64,000 bases of DNA from Synechococcus sp. CS-1329 (GTDB lineage Bacteria > Cyanobacteriota > Cyanobacteriia > PCC-6307 > Cyanobiaceae): positions 1 through 64,000 of the forward strand of contig NZ_JAHLYS010000001.1 in the NCBI RefSeq assembly GCF_025128055.1. Direction: 5' to 3'. Each line of letters begins with the position of its first letter. Positions within the stretch are counted from its first letter, which is position 1. The translations under genes and the position numbers were made by a program. The notes beneath the pieces were generated by a model. The model saw nothing but the letters and a program-made list of their open reading frames with translations, had not been told where the DNA came from and ran no database searches. Of the stretch, positions 20,899 to 30,708 are shown piece by piece.

Positions 20899-22440
20899 TC
20901 AGAACACCTCGATCGCCTCCGTCCGTGACGGATCGGCCGTTTCTGCCCCAGGGCCCTCAGCGCCGGCGTCTTCATACCCATCCACCTGAACGCGCACGCT
21001 GCGGGCACGGCGGGCCGATTCGCCGCAACTGCGGGGGGTGGGGAAGAGCTTGCCGGGGTTGGCGCGGCCTTCAGGATCGAAGGCGTTGCGCACCAGCTGC
21101 ATCGTGCCCAGGTCGTCGGGGGAGAACATCCAATCCATGTAGCAGCGCTTGTCGGCGCCGACGCCATGCTCGCCGGTGATGCTGCCGCCGGCCTCGATGC
21201 AGAGGCGCAGGATGTCGGCACCGAGGGCCTGAACCCTCTCGTGCACGTCGACTTCGCTGGCGTTGTAGAGGATCAGCGGGTGCAGATTGCCATCGCCGGC
21301 ATGGAAGACGTTGGCCACCGGCAGCGCATAGCGGCGACTGAGCTCCTCGATCGACGCCAGCACCTTCGGCAGGGCGCTGCGGGGCACGACCCCGTCCTGG
21401 ACGTAATAGGTGGGGGTGATCCGGCCCACGGCCGCAAAAGCCGACTTGCGGCCCTTCCAGAGCAGGGCCCGATCGGCTTCCGATTCAGCCCGGCGCAGGG
21501 AGCGGGCACCAGCCTGGCAGCACAGCTCCATGGCCCGTTCCGCCGCGGCACCCACCTCCTCCAAGCGGCCGTCGAGCTCGATCAGCAGCACCGCCGCGGC
21601 ATCGCGGGGGTACTCATCGCAGCCGAAGAGGTCATCGACAGCGTTGATCGTGAAGTTATCCATGATCTCCATCCCCGCCGGCAGCACCCCCGCTTCGGTG
21701 ACCAGGCGCACGGCCTCCCCGGCCGCCTCCATCGAGGGAAAGTCCGCCAGCAGCACCTGCACCGTCTGGGGCTGGGGCAGCAGCCGCAGGGTGATGGCGG
21801 TGGCGATGCCGAGGGTGCCCTCGCTGCCGATGAAGACCCCGCGCAGGTCCAGGCCGGGCATTTCCGCCAGGCCTCCCCCCAGGCGGGTGATGCGGCCATC
21901 GGGGAGCACCACTTCCAGCTCCAGCACGTGGTTGCTGGTGACGCCGTACTTGAGGCAATGCACCCCACCGGCGTTCTCGGCCACATTGCCGCCGATGCTG
22001 CAGACCACCTGGCTGGAGGGGTCAGGGGCGTAATAGAAACCATCGCCGGCCACGGCGCGGGTGACCCAGCTGTTGATCACCCCCGGTTGCACGGTGATGC
22101 GCTGGTTCTCCAGATCCAGGGCCAGCACCGAGCGCATGCGGCTGGTCACCACCAGCAGCGACTCCTGCTCGGCCACCGCACCCCCGGACAGACCGGTGCC
22201 ACTGCCCCGCGCCACGAAGGGCAGCCCTTCCTCCTGGCAGAGGCGCAGCACGGCCGCCACCTGCTCGGTGGTTTCGGGCAGCACCACCAGGGGGGGCTCA
22301 TGACGATGCAGGGTCAGGCCATCGCTGTCGTAGGTGAGCAGCTCCGGGCGACGGGCCACCACGGCCCGGGCGGGCAGCAGCCGGCGCAGACGCCGCTCGA
22401 TCCGCCCCCAGGGCAGGGTCAGGGCAGGCGGCTCAGCCAA
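20899..22440 (-). CDS. glcD: FAD-linked glycolate oxidase/dehydrogenase subunit GlcD
   Basis: This encodes about 513 residues of a flavoprotein that oxidises glycolate (or D-lactate) to the keto acid; in cyanobacteria this serves photorespiratory glycolate. The N-terminal FAD_binding_4 domain has FVARGSGTGLSGGAV and SSQVVCSIGGNVAENAGGVHCLKYG, and the C-terminal domain has NVFHAGDGNLHPLI and GGSITGEHGVGADKR. The frame is open to a TTG at 22569, but that N-terminal stretch is not family-like; TTG at 22440 (M-AEPPALTLPW) is proposed, with 22452 also possible. The last about 35 residues form an acidic, low-complexity extension. No glcE or glcF is adjacent. Confidence 0.9.
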   Translation of the reverse strand: MAEPPALTLPWGRIERRLRRLLPARAVVARRPELLTYDSDGLTLHRHEPPLVVLPETTEQVAAVLRLCQEEGLPFVARGSGTGLSGGAVAEQESLLVVTSRMRSVLALDLENQRITVQPGVINSWVTRAVAGDGFYYAPDPSSQVVCSIGGNVAENAGGVHCLKYGVTSNHVLELEVVLPDGRITRLGGGLAEMPGLDLRGVFIGSEGTLGIATAITLRLLPQPQTVQVLLADFPSMEAAGEAVRLVTEAGVLPAGMEIMDNFTINAVDDLFGCDEYPRDAAAVLLIELDGRLEEVGAAAERAMELCCQAGARSLRRAESEADRALLWKGRKSAFAAVGRITPTYYVQDGVVPRSALPKVLASIEELSRRYALPVANVFHAGDGNLHPLILYNASEVDVHERVQALGADILRLCIEAGGSITGEHGVGADKRCYMDWMFSPDDLGTMQLVRNAFDPEGRANPGKLFPTPRSCGESARRARSVRVQVDGYEDAGAEGPGAETADPSRTEAIEVF

Positions 22441-22713
22441 GGTGTCAGCCAACAACAACAGGCAGCTCCGTGACCATAGCGAGCGTGGCGGCTGAGCACC
22501 CGCATGGAGCCCGGGGCTGGGGAAACTCGTTGCGAAATCAGGCCTGGGCCGGGGATGGACTGGCACCAAAAGGGATGATCAGCCAGAGTTGAAGGCCTTG
22601 GCTGCCGCATCGGCAGCGCCTTGGGCGAGAATGCGTCTTGGTCTGGTGAGGCCAGGGCAACCCTCAGGGTCGGCCCCAGCCCCAAACTCCCCTGAACGTT
22701 CGCGGATCACGCC

Positions 22714-24030
22714 TTGACTTCGGCCCCTGTTTCGGTTCCTGCTCTGAACACCTCCCGTTCCCAGGACCTCTTCAGTGCCGCCCAGACTCTGATGCCCGGC
22801 GGGGTCAGTTCACCGGTGCGGGCGTTCCGTTCCGTGGGTGGTGACCCGATCGTCTTCGACCGGGTCAAGGGCGCCTACGCCTGGGACGTGGACGGCAACC
22901 GCTACATCGATTACATCGGCAGTTGGGGGCCGGCGATCTGCGGCCATGCACGGCCCGAGGTGATCGGTGCCCTGCACGAAGCCCTCGACAGGGGCACCAG
23001 CTTCGGTGCCCCCTGCGCCCTGGAGAACACCCTGGCGGAGATGGTGATCGAGGCGGTGCCCAGCGTTGAGATGGTCCGCTTCGTCAATTCCGGCACCGAG
23101 GCCTGCATGTCGGTGCTGCGGCTGATGCGGGCCTTCACCGGCCGCGACAAGCTGATCAAGTTCGAGGGCTGCTACCACGGCCACGCCGACATGTTCCTGG
23201 TGAAGGCCGGCTCGGGCGTGGCCACGCTCGGGTTACCGGATTCCCCTGGAGTGCCCCGCTCCACCACCGCCAACACCCTCACCGCCCCCTACAACGATCT
23301 GGAGGCGGTGAAGCAGCTCTTCGCCGACAACCCCGGTGAAATCGCCGGCGTGATCCTCGAGCCGGTGGTGGGCAACGCCGGCTTCATCACCCCCGAGCCT
23401 GGCTTCCTGGAGGGTCTGCGCGAACTCACCACGGAGCACGGCGCCCTGCTCACCTTCGATGAGGTGATGACGGGCTTCCGCATCAGCTACGGCGGTGCCC
23501 AGGCCCGCTTCGGCATCACCCCCGACCTGACCACCCTGGGCAAGGTGATCGGTGGCGGCCTGCCCGTGGGGGCCTACGGCGGCAAGGCCGAGATCATGGC
23601 GATGGTGGCTCCGGCCGGACCGATGTATCAGGCCGGCACCCTCAGCGGCAATCCCCTGGCCATGACCGCCGGCATCAAAACCCTCGAGCTGCTGAAGCAA
23701 CCCGGCAGCTACGAGCGGCTCGAGGCCATCACCAAGCGTCTCAGCGACGGCATCCTGGCGGCGGGGCGCGAGGCCGGCCTGCCCATCTGCGGGGGCTCGA
23801 TCAGCGCCATGTTCGGCTTCTTCCTCTGTGATGGTCCCGTGCGCAATTTCGAGGAGGCCAAGGCCACCGACAGCCAGCGCTTCGGCCGCCTGCACCGGGC
23901 CATGCTCGAGCGCGGTGTTTACCTGGCCCCCAGCGCCTTCGAGGCCGGCTTCACCTCCCTGGCCCACAGCGACGCCGACATCGACGCCACCCTCAGCGCC
24001 TTCCGCGACTGCTTCGCCGCCATCGCCTAA
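22714..24030 (+). CDS. hemL: Glutamate-1-semialdehyde 2,1-aminomutase
   Basis: This PLP enzyme makes 5-aminolevulinate from glutamate-1-semialdehyde, the committed step to chlorophyll and heme. The 438 residues have [15 protein letters not shown], the YHGHAD loop, the cofactor Asp in [12 protein letters not shown], and the Schiff-base lysine Lys277 in [12 protein letters not shown]. Length is normal. The start is a TTG at 22714; the next methionine (residue 27, LMPGG) would remove conserved sequence. It converges with an Rrf2-type regulator. Perfect 7-bp stem GCTGCCG/CGGCAGC at 22601-22617 lies upstream, of unknown meaning. Confidence 0.97.
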   Translation: MTSAPVSVPALNTSRSQDLFSAAQTLMPGGVSSPVRAFRSVGGDPIVFDRVKGAYAWDVDGNRYIDYIGSWGPAICGHARPEVIGALHEALDRGTSFGAPCALENTLAEMVIEAVPSVEMVRFVNSGTEACMSVLRLMRAFTGRDKLIKFEGCYHGHADMFLVKAGSGVATLGLPDSPGVPRSTTANTLTAPYNDLEAVKQLFADNPGEIAGVILEPVVGNAGFITPEPGFLEGLRELTTEHGALLTFDEVMTGFRISYGGAQARFGITPDLTTLGKVIGGGLPVGAYGGKAEIMAMVAPAGPMYQAGTLSGNPLAMTAGIKTLELLKQPGSYERLEAITKRLSDGILAAGREAGLPICGGSISAMFGFFLCDGPVRNFEEAKATDSQRFGRLHRAMLERGVYLAPSAFEAGFTSLAHSDADIDATLSAFRDCFAAIA

Positions 24031-24045
24031 GGACTGCGGCAGCGA

Positions 24046-24498
24046 TCAGCCCAGCATCAGGCCACCCTCCTGGCGCAGGCACTCCTGGGTGCTGCGCAGG
24101 TCGTAGAGCAGCTCTTCAAGGCTGAGCCGGGCCAGCTCCCGCTCCAGCGCCAGTTGCAGGCGTCGCTCCAGGGCGAGGGCCACCTGCTCGCCGGCCTGCT
24201 CAGCGTTCAACTGGGAGACTTCGGTGGCCTCCAGCTGCTGGGAGGGATCGGCCTCCACCGCCCGCAGCACCTCCAGCAGTGGGATGGCGGCGGTGGAACG
24301 CTGGAGTCTGTAGCCACCGTGGCGCCCCCTTCGCGCCTCCACCAACCCGGCGCGGCGCAGCTGCAGCAGCACCTGCTCCAGCATCGGCTCGGGAATTCCC
24401 TGGCTGGCCGCCAGATCGGGCCCTGAGCGCCAGCGCCCGGGCTCCAGGGCCAGTTCCAGCAACGCCTGAATCGCCTGCAGGCCCCGGCGCTTGAGCAT
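24046..24498 (-). CDS. Rrf2 family transcriptional regulator without Fe-S cysteines
   Basis: This encodes 150 residues with the Rrf2 winged helix: an [16 protein letters not shown] helix, then [34 protein letters not shown], the recognition and wing region. Iron-sulfur members such as IscR have three cysteines in the central loop; here that loop has none and the only cysteine is near the C terminus (TQECL). It therefore probably does not bind a cluster like IscR. The C-terminal half is a long Leu/Glu-rich helix for dimerisation. Start is ATG at 24498, immediately after a GTG. It lies 24 bp after ubiD on the same strand. Confidence 0.85.
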   Translation of the reverse strand: MLKRRGLQAIQALLELALEPGRWRSGPDLAASQGIPEPMLEQVLLQLRRAGLVEARRGRHGGYRLQRSTAAIPLLEVLRAVEADPSQQLEATEVSQLNAEQAGEQVALALERRLQLALERELARLSLEELLYDLRSTQECLRQEGGLMLG

Positions 24499-24522
24499 CA
24501 CCGCCCCAGAGAGTGCATCGGC

Positions 24523-26088
24523 CTAGGCGCTGCGGGCGGCCAGGCGCTCCAGCACGTGCTCCAGGGTGTAGCCGAACAGCGCCGGATCGGGATCACTGGC
24601 GTCGATGTCGGCCAGGCCCAGCTCCACCCAGCGCCGATCCACCCGGGCCTCCTGCTCAGCGGTGCGCCGCAGCGGCTCGCCCCAGTCGTGGCGCTTCTCC
24701 GGCCCGATCTTGGTGGTGGCATCAATCGCCAGACGGCCACCGAGCCCCAGCCGCTCACTGGCGAAATCCAGGGTGTCGAAGGGGGTGTCCTCGAGCACGA
24801 ACAGATCCCGCTGGGGGTCCACCTGGGCGCTGATCGCCCAGATCACCTGGCGTGGATCGCGGATGCTGATCGTCTTGTCGACCACCACCACGAATTTGGT
24901 GTAAGTGAACTGGGGCAGGGCACTCCAGAAGGCCATCGCCGCACGCTTGGCCTGGCCCGGATAGGCCTTGTCGATGGCGATCACCGCCAGCTTGTAGCTG
25001 AGGCCCTCCATCGGCAGGAAGAAATCAACGATCTCCGGCACCTGCTGACGAAGGATCGGCGTGTACATCCGGTTGAGGGCGATGGCCAGCATCGCCTCCT
25101 CCTTGGGCGGCCGGCCGCTGAAGGTGGTGAGGAAGACCGGATCACGCCGCTGGGTGACGCAGTGGAAGCGCACCAGGGGGGAGTCTTCAAGGCCGCCATA
25201 GAAGCCCATGTGATCGCCGAAGGGGCCATCGGGGAGCACCTCGCCCGGAGCGATCGTGCCCTCCAGCACCACCTCGCTATGGCTGGGCACCTCCAGGTTG
25301 AGCGTCTTGCACTTCGCCAGACGCACCCCCTCCCCGGCATAGATGCCGGCGAACAGCCACTCGGAGAGCTGCACCGGAATCGGGGTGGCGGCGGCCATCA
25401 CCAGCAGGGGATGCACGCCAATCGCCACCGCCACCTCCAGGGGCTTGCCCAGGGCTGCGGCCTTGCGCAGGTGGCGGGCGCCGCCGCGCACGCTCAGCCA
25501 GTGCACGGTCATCGTGTTCACCGACTGGCGCTGCAGGCGATAGACCCCCACGTTGGGCACCCCTGTTTCCGGGTCCTTGGTGATCACCAGGCCCAGGGTG
25601 ACCACCCCACCGGCATCACCAGGCCAGGGGCGCAGCAGCGGCAGGGCCTCGAGGTTCACCTGATCACCCCTGAACACCTGCTGGTGGCAGGGGGGCAGCA
25701 GGTCGAGGTCGGGGCGGGCCTTGACCACATCCCAGAGCACACCACCGAAGCGGGCCGCCTCGCGCAGGCCCTTGGGGGGGCGCGGCTGCTGCAGCAGGGC
25801 CAGGCGCTCCCCCAGGTCTTCGAGCTGCTCGGCCCGCTCCAGGCCCATGCTCCAGACCACCCGCTCCACGGTGCCCAGCAGGTTGACCGCCACCGGCATC
25901 GGGCTGCCGATCACGTTCTCGAACAGCAGGCCTGGGCCGCCGCGGGCCAGCACCCGGTCGGCGATGGCCGCCAGCTCCAGATCGGGATCCACCGGAGCGG
26001 TGATCCGCCGCAGCTGACCACGCTGCTCCAGCAACGCCAGGAAACCCCGCAGGTCTCGGGTGGTGCTCCGCGGCAACACTGCCTGCAT
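24523..26088 (-). CDS. ubiD: UbiD family prenylated-FMN decarboxylase
   Basis: This 521-residue enzyme belongs to the UbiD family, which uses prenylated FMN to decarboxylate aromatic or unsaturated acids; in cyanobacteria the homologue is thought to act on the plastoquinone ring precursor. Supporting blocks are [18 protein letters not shown], a PNVGVYRLQ strand, [15 protein letters not shown], and [11 protein letters not shown] near the C terminus. The conserved Arg/Glu active-site region ([21 protein letters not shown]) is intact. No ubiX flavin prenyltransferase is in the window. It lies upstream of the Rrf2-type gene, with which it may be co-transcribed. Start is the ATG at 26088. Confidence 0.93.
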   Translation of the reverse strand: MQAVLPRSTTRDLRGFLALLEQRGQLRRITAPVDPDLELAAIADRVLARGGPGLLFENVIGSPMPVAVNLLGTVERVVWSMGLERAEQLEDLGERLALLQQPRPPKGLREAARFGGVLWDVVKARPDLDLLPPCHQQVFRGDQVNLEALPLLRPWPGDAGGVVTLGLVITKDPETGVPNVGVYRLQRQSVNTMTVHWLSVRGGARHLRKAAALGKPLEVAVAIGVHPLLVMAAATPIPVQLSEWLFAGIYAGEGVRLAKCKTLNLEVPSHSEVVLEGTIAPGEVLPDGPFGDHMGFYGGLEDSPLVRFHCVTQRRDPVFLTTFSGRPPKEEAMLAIALNRMYTPILRQQVPEIVDFFLPMEGLSYKLAVIAIDKAYPGQAKRAAMAFWSALPQFTYTKFVVVVDKTISIRDPRQVIWAISAQVDPQRDLFVLEDTPFDTLDFASERLGLGGRLAIDATTKIGPEKRHDWGEPLRRTAEQEARVDRRWVELGLADIDASDPDPALFGYTLEHVLERLAARSA

Positions 26089-26142
26089 TCAGTTCAGATC
26101 CGTTGCTGCCTACTGTGGCGCACCCTCCCCGCCCGCCGTGCC

Positions 26143-26898
26143 GTGCTGATCCAGACCTTCCACACCTCCGAGTGCGTGCCGGCGGCGGAGCGTGCCGAAG
26201 GCGGCAGCCCGGATGCGGCGGTGGTGATCGATGTGCTGCGGGCCACCACCACCATGGCCTGGGCCCTGGAGAACGGCGCCGAGGCGATCCAGGCCTTCGC
26301 CGACCTCGAAACCCTCAAGGCCAGTGCCGCCGCCTGGCCCGCCGAGCAGCGTCTCACCGCCGGCGAGCGCGGCGGGGCCCGGGTGGAGGGCTTCGACCTG
26401 GGCAATTCACCCCTGGGGGTGACCCCGGAGCTGGTGAGGGGCAAGCGCATCTTCATGAGCACCACCAACGGCACCCGCTCCCTTGATCGGGTGCGGGATC
26501 TGCCCTTGCTGCTCACGGCCTGCCTGCCGAACCGCACTGCCGTGGCCAGACGCTTGATCGAGCGGGGTGTCCAGAACGTCTGGATCGTGGGCAGCGGCTG
26601 GGAGGGCGCCTATTCGCTCGAGGACACCCTGGCGGCCGGCGCCGTGGGCGCCGCGCTGATGGAGCTGGCGCCTGCGGCCGGCATCAGCGTGGCGGCAGGC
26701 AACGATGAGATGGTGGCGGCCCTGGCCCTCTGGCAGCAGTGGGGGCATGACCCCGAGGGCTGCCTGCGCACCGCCAGCCACGGCCAGCGGCTGGAGAGAC
26801 TGGGCAACCACGACGCCGATTTTCAGTGCTGTGCCGCCCTCGACACCCTGACGATCGTGCCGATGCAGGCGGAACCCGGGGTGCTCAAGGCCAGCTGA
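26143..26898 (+). CDS. comB: 2-phosphosulfolactate phosphatase (ComB family)
   Basis: This encodes 251 residues of the ComB family, Mg-dependent phosphatases of the coenzyme M pathway that are widespread in cyanobacteria, where the true substrate is unclear. Family blocks are [13 protein letters not shown] near the N terminus, [31 protein letters not shown], and [18 protein letters not shown]. Lacking an ATG at the right place, it starts at GTG 26143 ([12 protein letters not shown]). It is divergent from ubiD, with only 54 bp between starts. Sulfolactate synthesis is a reasonable but unproven role here. Confidence 0.9.
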   Translation: MLIQTFHTSECVPAAERAEGGSPDAAVVIDVLRATTTMAWALENGAEAIQAFADLETLKASAAAWPAEQRLTAGERGGARVEGFDLGNSPLGVTPELVRGKRIFMSTTNGTRSLDRVRDLPLLLTACLPNRTAVARRLIERGVQNVWIVGSGWEGAYSLEDTLAAGAVGAALMELAPAAGISVAAGNDEMVAALALWQQWGHDPEGCLRTASHGQRLERLGNHDADFQCCAALDTLTIVPMQAEPGVLKAS

Positions 26899-26955
26899 GG
26901 CCGGCCCCCTGACGGACCTCCCCCTAAAGTTCCGCCGACCTGGCACTTTCTTCTG

Positions 26956-27774
26956 GTGACGAGCTTTCTGGCTGCCGCCGTGCAACTCACCAGCACGCCC
27001 GATCCGGACGCCAACTTCGCCGCCGCTGAAGAGCAGATCGAACTGGCCGCCCGGCGCGGTGCCGAGCTGGTGGGACTACCCGAGAACTTCGCCTTCATGG
27101 GCGACGACGACCGCCGCCTGGAGCTGGCCCCCAGCCTGGCCGACCGTTGCAGCCGCTTCCTGGTGACCATGGCCCGGCGCTACCAGGTGACCCTGCTCGG
27201 TGGTGGCTTTCCCGTGCCCGCCGGTGAGCGGGTCACCTACAACCGTGCGGAGCTGGTGGGGCGCGACGGCCAGCTGCTGGCCCGCTACGACAAGATCCAT
27301 CTCTTCGATGTGGACCTGCCCGACGGCAACACCTATCGGGAATCGGAGACCGTTCAATCCGGCACCGCCCTGCCGCCGGTGGTCGATGCCCCCGGCCTCT
27401 GCCGGATCGGCCTCTCGATCTGCTACGACGTGCGCTTCCCTGAGCTCTACCGCCACCTGGCCGATGCCGGCGCTGAGCTGATCATGATTCCGGCGGCCTT
27501 CACCGCTTTCACCGGCAAGGATCACTGGCAGGTGCTGCTGCAGGCGAGGGCGATCGAGAACACCGCCTACGTGCTGGCCCCGGCCCAGACAGGGCTGCAC
27601 TACGGCCGGCGCCAGAGCCACGGCCATGCCCTGGTGATCGATCCCTGGGGCACGGTGCTGGCTGATGCAGGCATCGGCGTGGGGCTTGCGGTGGCCCCCG
27701 TCGACCCCGACCATGGCCAACGGGTCCGCGCCCAGATGCCGAGCCTCAACCACCGCCACCCTTCGCTGTTCTGA
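26956..27774 (+). CDS. Nit1/Nit2-type carbon-nitrogen hydrolase
   Basis: This encodes 272 residues of the nitrilase superfamily with the triad Glu43 (LPENFAFMG), Lys113 (RYDKIHLFDVD) and Cys156 (SICYDVRFPELYR). The motifs DKIHLFDVDLPDG and CYDVRFPELYR are those of Nit1/Nit2-like omega-amidases and deaminated-glutathione amidases, so metabolite repair of deaminated glutathione or glutamine keto-acid hydrolysis is the best guess. The start is GTG at 26956. It belongs to a plus-strand run with the amidase, murI and sds. It differs clearly from the nitrilase at 5220-6206. Confidence 0.9.
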   Translation: MTSFLAAAVQLTSTPDPDANFAAAEEQIELAARRGAELVGLPENFAFMGDDDRRLELAPSLADRCSRFLVTMARRYQVTLLGGGFPVPAGERVTYNRAELVGRDGQLLARYDKIHLFDVDLPDGNTYRESETVQSGTALPPVVDAPGLCRIGLSICYDVRFPELYRHLADAGAELIMIPAAFTAFTGKDHWQVLLQARAIENTAYVLAPAQTGLHYGRRQSHGHALVIDPWGTVLADAGIGVGLAVAPVDPDHGQRVRAQMPSLNHRHPSLF

Positions 27775-27833
27775 TCCTGAGCAAGCCACGCCTGCCCCGA
27801 CTCGGCCCGCTGAGCACCGTTGTTGTCGGCGGA

Positions 27834-28883
27834 ATGCTGCAGGCGGCCCTGCTGCTGGCCGCCCTGCCGGCATGGGCGGCCAGTGCACTGGCGGCCTGGC
27901 GCATCAACAGCGATGGAGTGCTGGAGCTGCGCACTTCACCGTCGATTTCCCTGCAGGCCTTCTACGAGGCCGGCCAGGGCAACACCGGCCCCAGGGTCTG
28001 GATCGATCTGCCGGGAGCCCCCGGCCGCACCCGCAACATCCGTGGCAACGGCGTCCTGCGGGAGGTGCGCATCGGCAAACCCGATCCCACCACCACCCGG
28101 CTGGTGCTGGAGTTCCAGCCCGGCACCCGGCTCGATCCCAGGCGCCTGAGGTTGGTGGGCACCTCCCCAGACCGCTGGAAGCTGGACTTCGAGGGTCTGC
28201 CCAATCGCAGCCTGCGCACGATGGGTGAAGGAAACATCAATGCCGCTTCGGTCCCCTGGCGCTCCAATCCGGGTTTCACCCCTGGCATCAGCCGCCGGCC
28301 TATCTCCTCCGCCGGCCTTCCCGATGTGCCCCGTGGCCGCTTCCGGGTGGTGATCGATCCGGGCCATGGGGGTCCCGACCCGGGCGCGGTGGGCATCGGC
28401 GGTCTGCGTGAAACCGATGTGGTGCTCGATATCAGTCTTCAGGTGGCCCGGCTGCTCCAGACCAAGGGGGTGCAGGTGGTGCTGACGCGCACCTCGGAAA
28501 TCGACGTGGACCTGCCACCCAGGGTGTCCCTGGCCAACAGCAGTCGCGCCAATGCCTTCGTGAGCATCCACGCCAACGCCCTGAGCATGGCCCGGCCCGA
28601 TGTCAACGGCATCGAAACCTTCTATTTCCAGAGCTCCCTCTCCCGTGCTCTGGCGTCGGCGATCCAGTCGGAGGTGGTGGCGGCGTCACCGGGCAGTCCG
28701 GATCGGGGCGTGCGCACGGGGCGTTTCTTTGTGATTCGCCGCACCGTGATGCCCGCGGCCCTGGTGGAAACCGGCTTCGTCACCGGCAACATCGACTCCC
28801 CCCGCCTGGCCACCGCCTCTCACCGTCAGCAATTGGCACAGGCAATCACCACAGGTATTCTGCGTTATCTGGCTGGGGGCTGA
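27834..28883 (+). CDS. N-acetylmuramoyl-L-alanine amidase (AmiC-like, AMIN domain)
   Basis: This secreted enzyme cleaves the amide bond between muramic acid and the stem peptide during cell separation. A signal peptide ends at about ALA (residue 20), an AMIN-like domain spans about 22-120, and the Amidase_3 domain starts at FRVVIDPGHGGPDPGA (about 166) with RETDVVLD, VSIHANA and ALVETGF zinc-site and catalytic blocks. From the first ATG (27834) the signal peptide lacks positive charge. The same frame open upstream offers CTG at 27777, which adds a basic n-region (SKPRLPR); the true start may be there. The stop overlaps the murI ATG by one base. Confidence 0.9.
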   Translation: MLQAALLLAALPAWAASALAAWRINSDGVLELRTSPSISLQAFYEAGQGNTGPRVWIDLPGAPGRTRNIRGNGVLREVRIGKPDPTTTRLVLEFQPGTRLDPRRLRLVGTSPDRWKLDFEGLPNRSLRTMGEGNINAASVPWRSNPGFTPGISRRPISSAGLPDVPRGRFRVVIDPGHGGPDPGAVGIGGLRETDVVLDISLQVARLLQTKGVQVVLTRTSEIDVDLPPRVSLANSSRANAFVSIHANALSMARPDVNGIETFYFQSSLSRALASAIQSEVVAASPGSPDRGVRTGRFFVIRRTVMPAALVETGFVTGNIDSPRLATASHRQQLAQAITTGILRYLAGG

Positions 28884-29713
28884 TGGAGCAGCGGATCGGC
28901 CTGCTGGACAGTGGATTGGGCGGGCTGACGGTCTTGCGGCGGATGCTTGAGCATTACCCCGACGTTCCCTTTGTGTATCTGGGCGACACCGCCCGTGTGC
29001 CCTACGGCCATCGCTCCCCCAATGAGATCCGCCGAATTGCGGCGGAAGTGGTGGGCTGGCTGCGCCAGCAACAGGTGGGTACGGTGCTGATGGCCTGCAA
29101 CACCACCAATGCGCTGGCCTTCGACATCGCCCAGGCCGAGGCCGGCAGCGGGCTGCCCGTGTTCGGGCTGATCGACTGCGTGGCCAGTCAGTTGAACTTC
29201 CGCAGGGTGGGGGTGCTGGCCACGCCGGCCACGGCCTCCAGCGGCGCCTACGGCCGGGCCCTGCGCCTGGTGGATCCCTCCTGCCATGTGATCGAGATCG
29301 GCTGCCCCGCCTTTGTGCCCCTGATCGAAGACGGCAATTTCGCCGACCCACGCCTGCGCGCCGCAGCCATCGCCTACCTCGAGCCGCTGCTGGCGGAGGG
29401 GGTGGAGGCAATCGTGCTGGGCTGCACCCACTACCCCCTGCTGGAGGAGCTGCTGCGGGAGCTGCTGCCGCCTGAGATGGTGCTGGTGGATCCGGCCCAG
29501 GCCGCGGTGGCTCAGCTGGGCCGACGGCTGGGGTGCAGGCCCCTGCAGCAGATCCGCAGCTGCGGCCTGCACCCCAGGGAGGTGTCGGCGGAGCGGGGAC
29601 GGTTCTGCGTCACCGGCGATGCCGAGGCCTTTGCGCTGGCCGCAGCCCCCTGGCTGGGCTGGCAACCCCAGGTGGAGCAGGTCTGCCTGCGTTCGACGGT
29701 GGGAGCCTTCTAG
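28883..29713 (+). CDS. murI: Glutamate racemase
   Basis: This 276-residue cytosolic enzyme makes D-glutamate for peptidoglycan. The substrate loop DSGLGGLTVL, the first catalytic cysteine Cys72 (MACNTTNA) and the second Cys181 with His183 (LGCTHYPLL) are intact. Length is typical. The ATG shares a base with the amidase stop (TGATG), so the two cell-wall genes are translationally coupled. sds follows 23 bp later. Confidence 0.97.
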   Translation: MEQRIGLLDSGLGGLTVLRRMLEHYPDVPFVYLGDTARVPYGHRSPNEIRRIAAEVVGWLRQQQVGTVLMACNTTNALAFDIAQAEAGSGLPVFGLIDCVASQLNFRRVGVLATPATASSGAYGRALRLVDPSCHVIEIGCPAFVPLIEDGNFADPRLRAAAIAYLEPLLAEGVEAIVLGCTHYPLLEELLRELLPPEMVLVDPAQAAVAQLGRRLGCRPLQQIRSCGLHPREVSAERGRFCVTGDAEAFALAAAPWLGWQPQVEQVCLRSTVGAF

Positions 29714-29736
29714 GATCTGCTCACCGGGCGGGAGAC

Positions 29737-30708
29737 ATGGCCACCGTTGCAGAGCTGCTCCAGCCGGTCGAGAACGACCTGGAAACTCTTCTGAGCGATC
29801 TGCGCTCTTTGATCGGAGCAGGGCACCCCATTCTTCAGGCCGCCGCTGAGCACCTGTTCAGCGCTGGAGGCAAGCGGATCCGGCCGGGCATTGTGCTGCT
29901 GCTCTCCCGCGCCCTCTCTCCAGACGGCGAACTCTCCAGCCGCCACCGGCGCCTGGCGGAGATCACCGAGATGATCCACACCGCCTCGCTCGTCCACGAC
30001 GATGTGGTGGATGAGGCCTCCACCCGGCGCGGTGTGGACACGGTTCACAGCCGCTTCAACAACCGCCTGGCGGTGCTGGCGGGCGATTTCCTCTTTGCCC
30101 AGGCCAGCTGGCACCTGGCCAACCTCGACGACCTCGCAGTGGTGAAGCTGCTCTCCCGCGTGATCATGGATCTGGCCGATGGCGAGGTGCGCCAGGGGCT
30201 CTATCGCTACGACACCGGTCAGAGCTTCGAGACCTACCTCGACAAGAGCTATTGCAAGACGGCTTCACTGATCGCCAACAGCGCCAAGGCCTCAGGCGTA
30301 CTCAGCGGCCTTGGCAACGACCGTCTCGAAGACCTCTACCGCTTCGGGCGCCAGCTCGGCCTCGCCTTCCAGGTGGTCGATGACATCCTCGATTTCACCG
30401 GCAGCGACCAGCAGCTGGGCAAGCCCGCCGCCAGCGACCTGGCCACGGGCTACCTCACGGCTCCGGTGCTCTATGCCCTGGAGGAACGCCCCGCCCTGGC
30501 GGGGCTGATCGAGCGTGAACTCTGCGAGCCCGATGATCTCTCTCAGGCTCTGGCCCTGGTGCGGGGCTGCGAGGCGATCCCCCGCTCCAGAGCCTTGGCG
30601 GAAGGGTTTGCCCGCGAGGCCGGTGAGGCCCTGCAATGGCTCAACCCCTCCGACTCACGCACGGCCCTGCTCAGCCTGCCCGAGTTCGTGCTCAGCCGGC
30701 TTTATTAG
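29737..30708 (+). CDS. sds: Long-chain (solanesyl-type) polyprenyl diphosphate synthase
   Basis: This 323-residue trans-prenyltransferase extends allylic diphosphates to the C40-C45 side chain of plastoquinone. Motifs are GGKRIRP (about 44), the first aspartate motif DDVVD at 88-92 without the insertion seen in CrtE, and the second DDILD at 215-219. The small residue pattern before the first motif (TASLVHDD) is that of long-chain enzymes. The ATG at 29737 follows a purine-rich GGGAG. The frame is open further upstream only in the murI shadow. It converges with the DoxX gene and overlaps it by 4 bp. Confidence 0.94.
   Translation: MATVAELLQPVENDLETLLSDLRSLIGAGHPILQAAAEHLFSAGGKRIRPGIVLLLSRALSPDGELSSRHRRLAEITEMIHTASLVHDDVVDEASTRRGVDTVHSRFNNRLAVLAGDFLFAQASWHLANLDDLAVVKLLSRVIMDLADGEVRQGLYRYDTGQSFETYLDKSYCKTASLIANSAKASGVLSGLGNDRLEDLYRFGRQLGLAFQVVDDILDFTGSDQQLGKPAASDLATGYLTAPVLYALEERPALAGLIERELCEPDDLSQALALVRGCEAIPRSRALAEGFAREAGEALQWLNPSDSRTALLSLPEFVLSRLY

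Noticed and set aside
22601-22617. Perfect 7-bp hairpin upstream of hemL as a terminator
   Set aside because: The loop is only three bases, there is no T run, and no gene ends just before it, so a terminator role is not supported.
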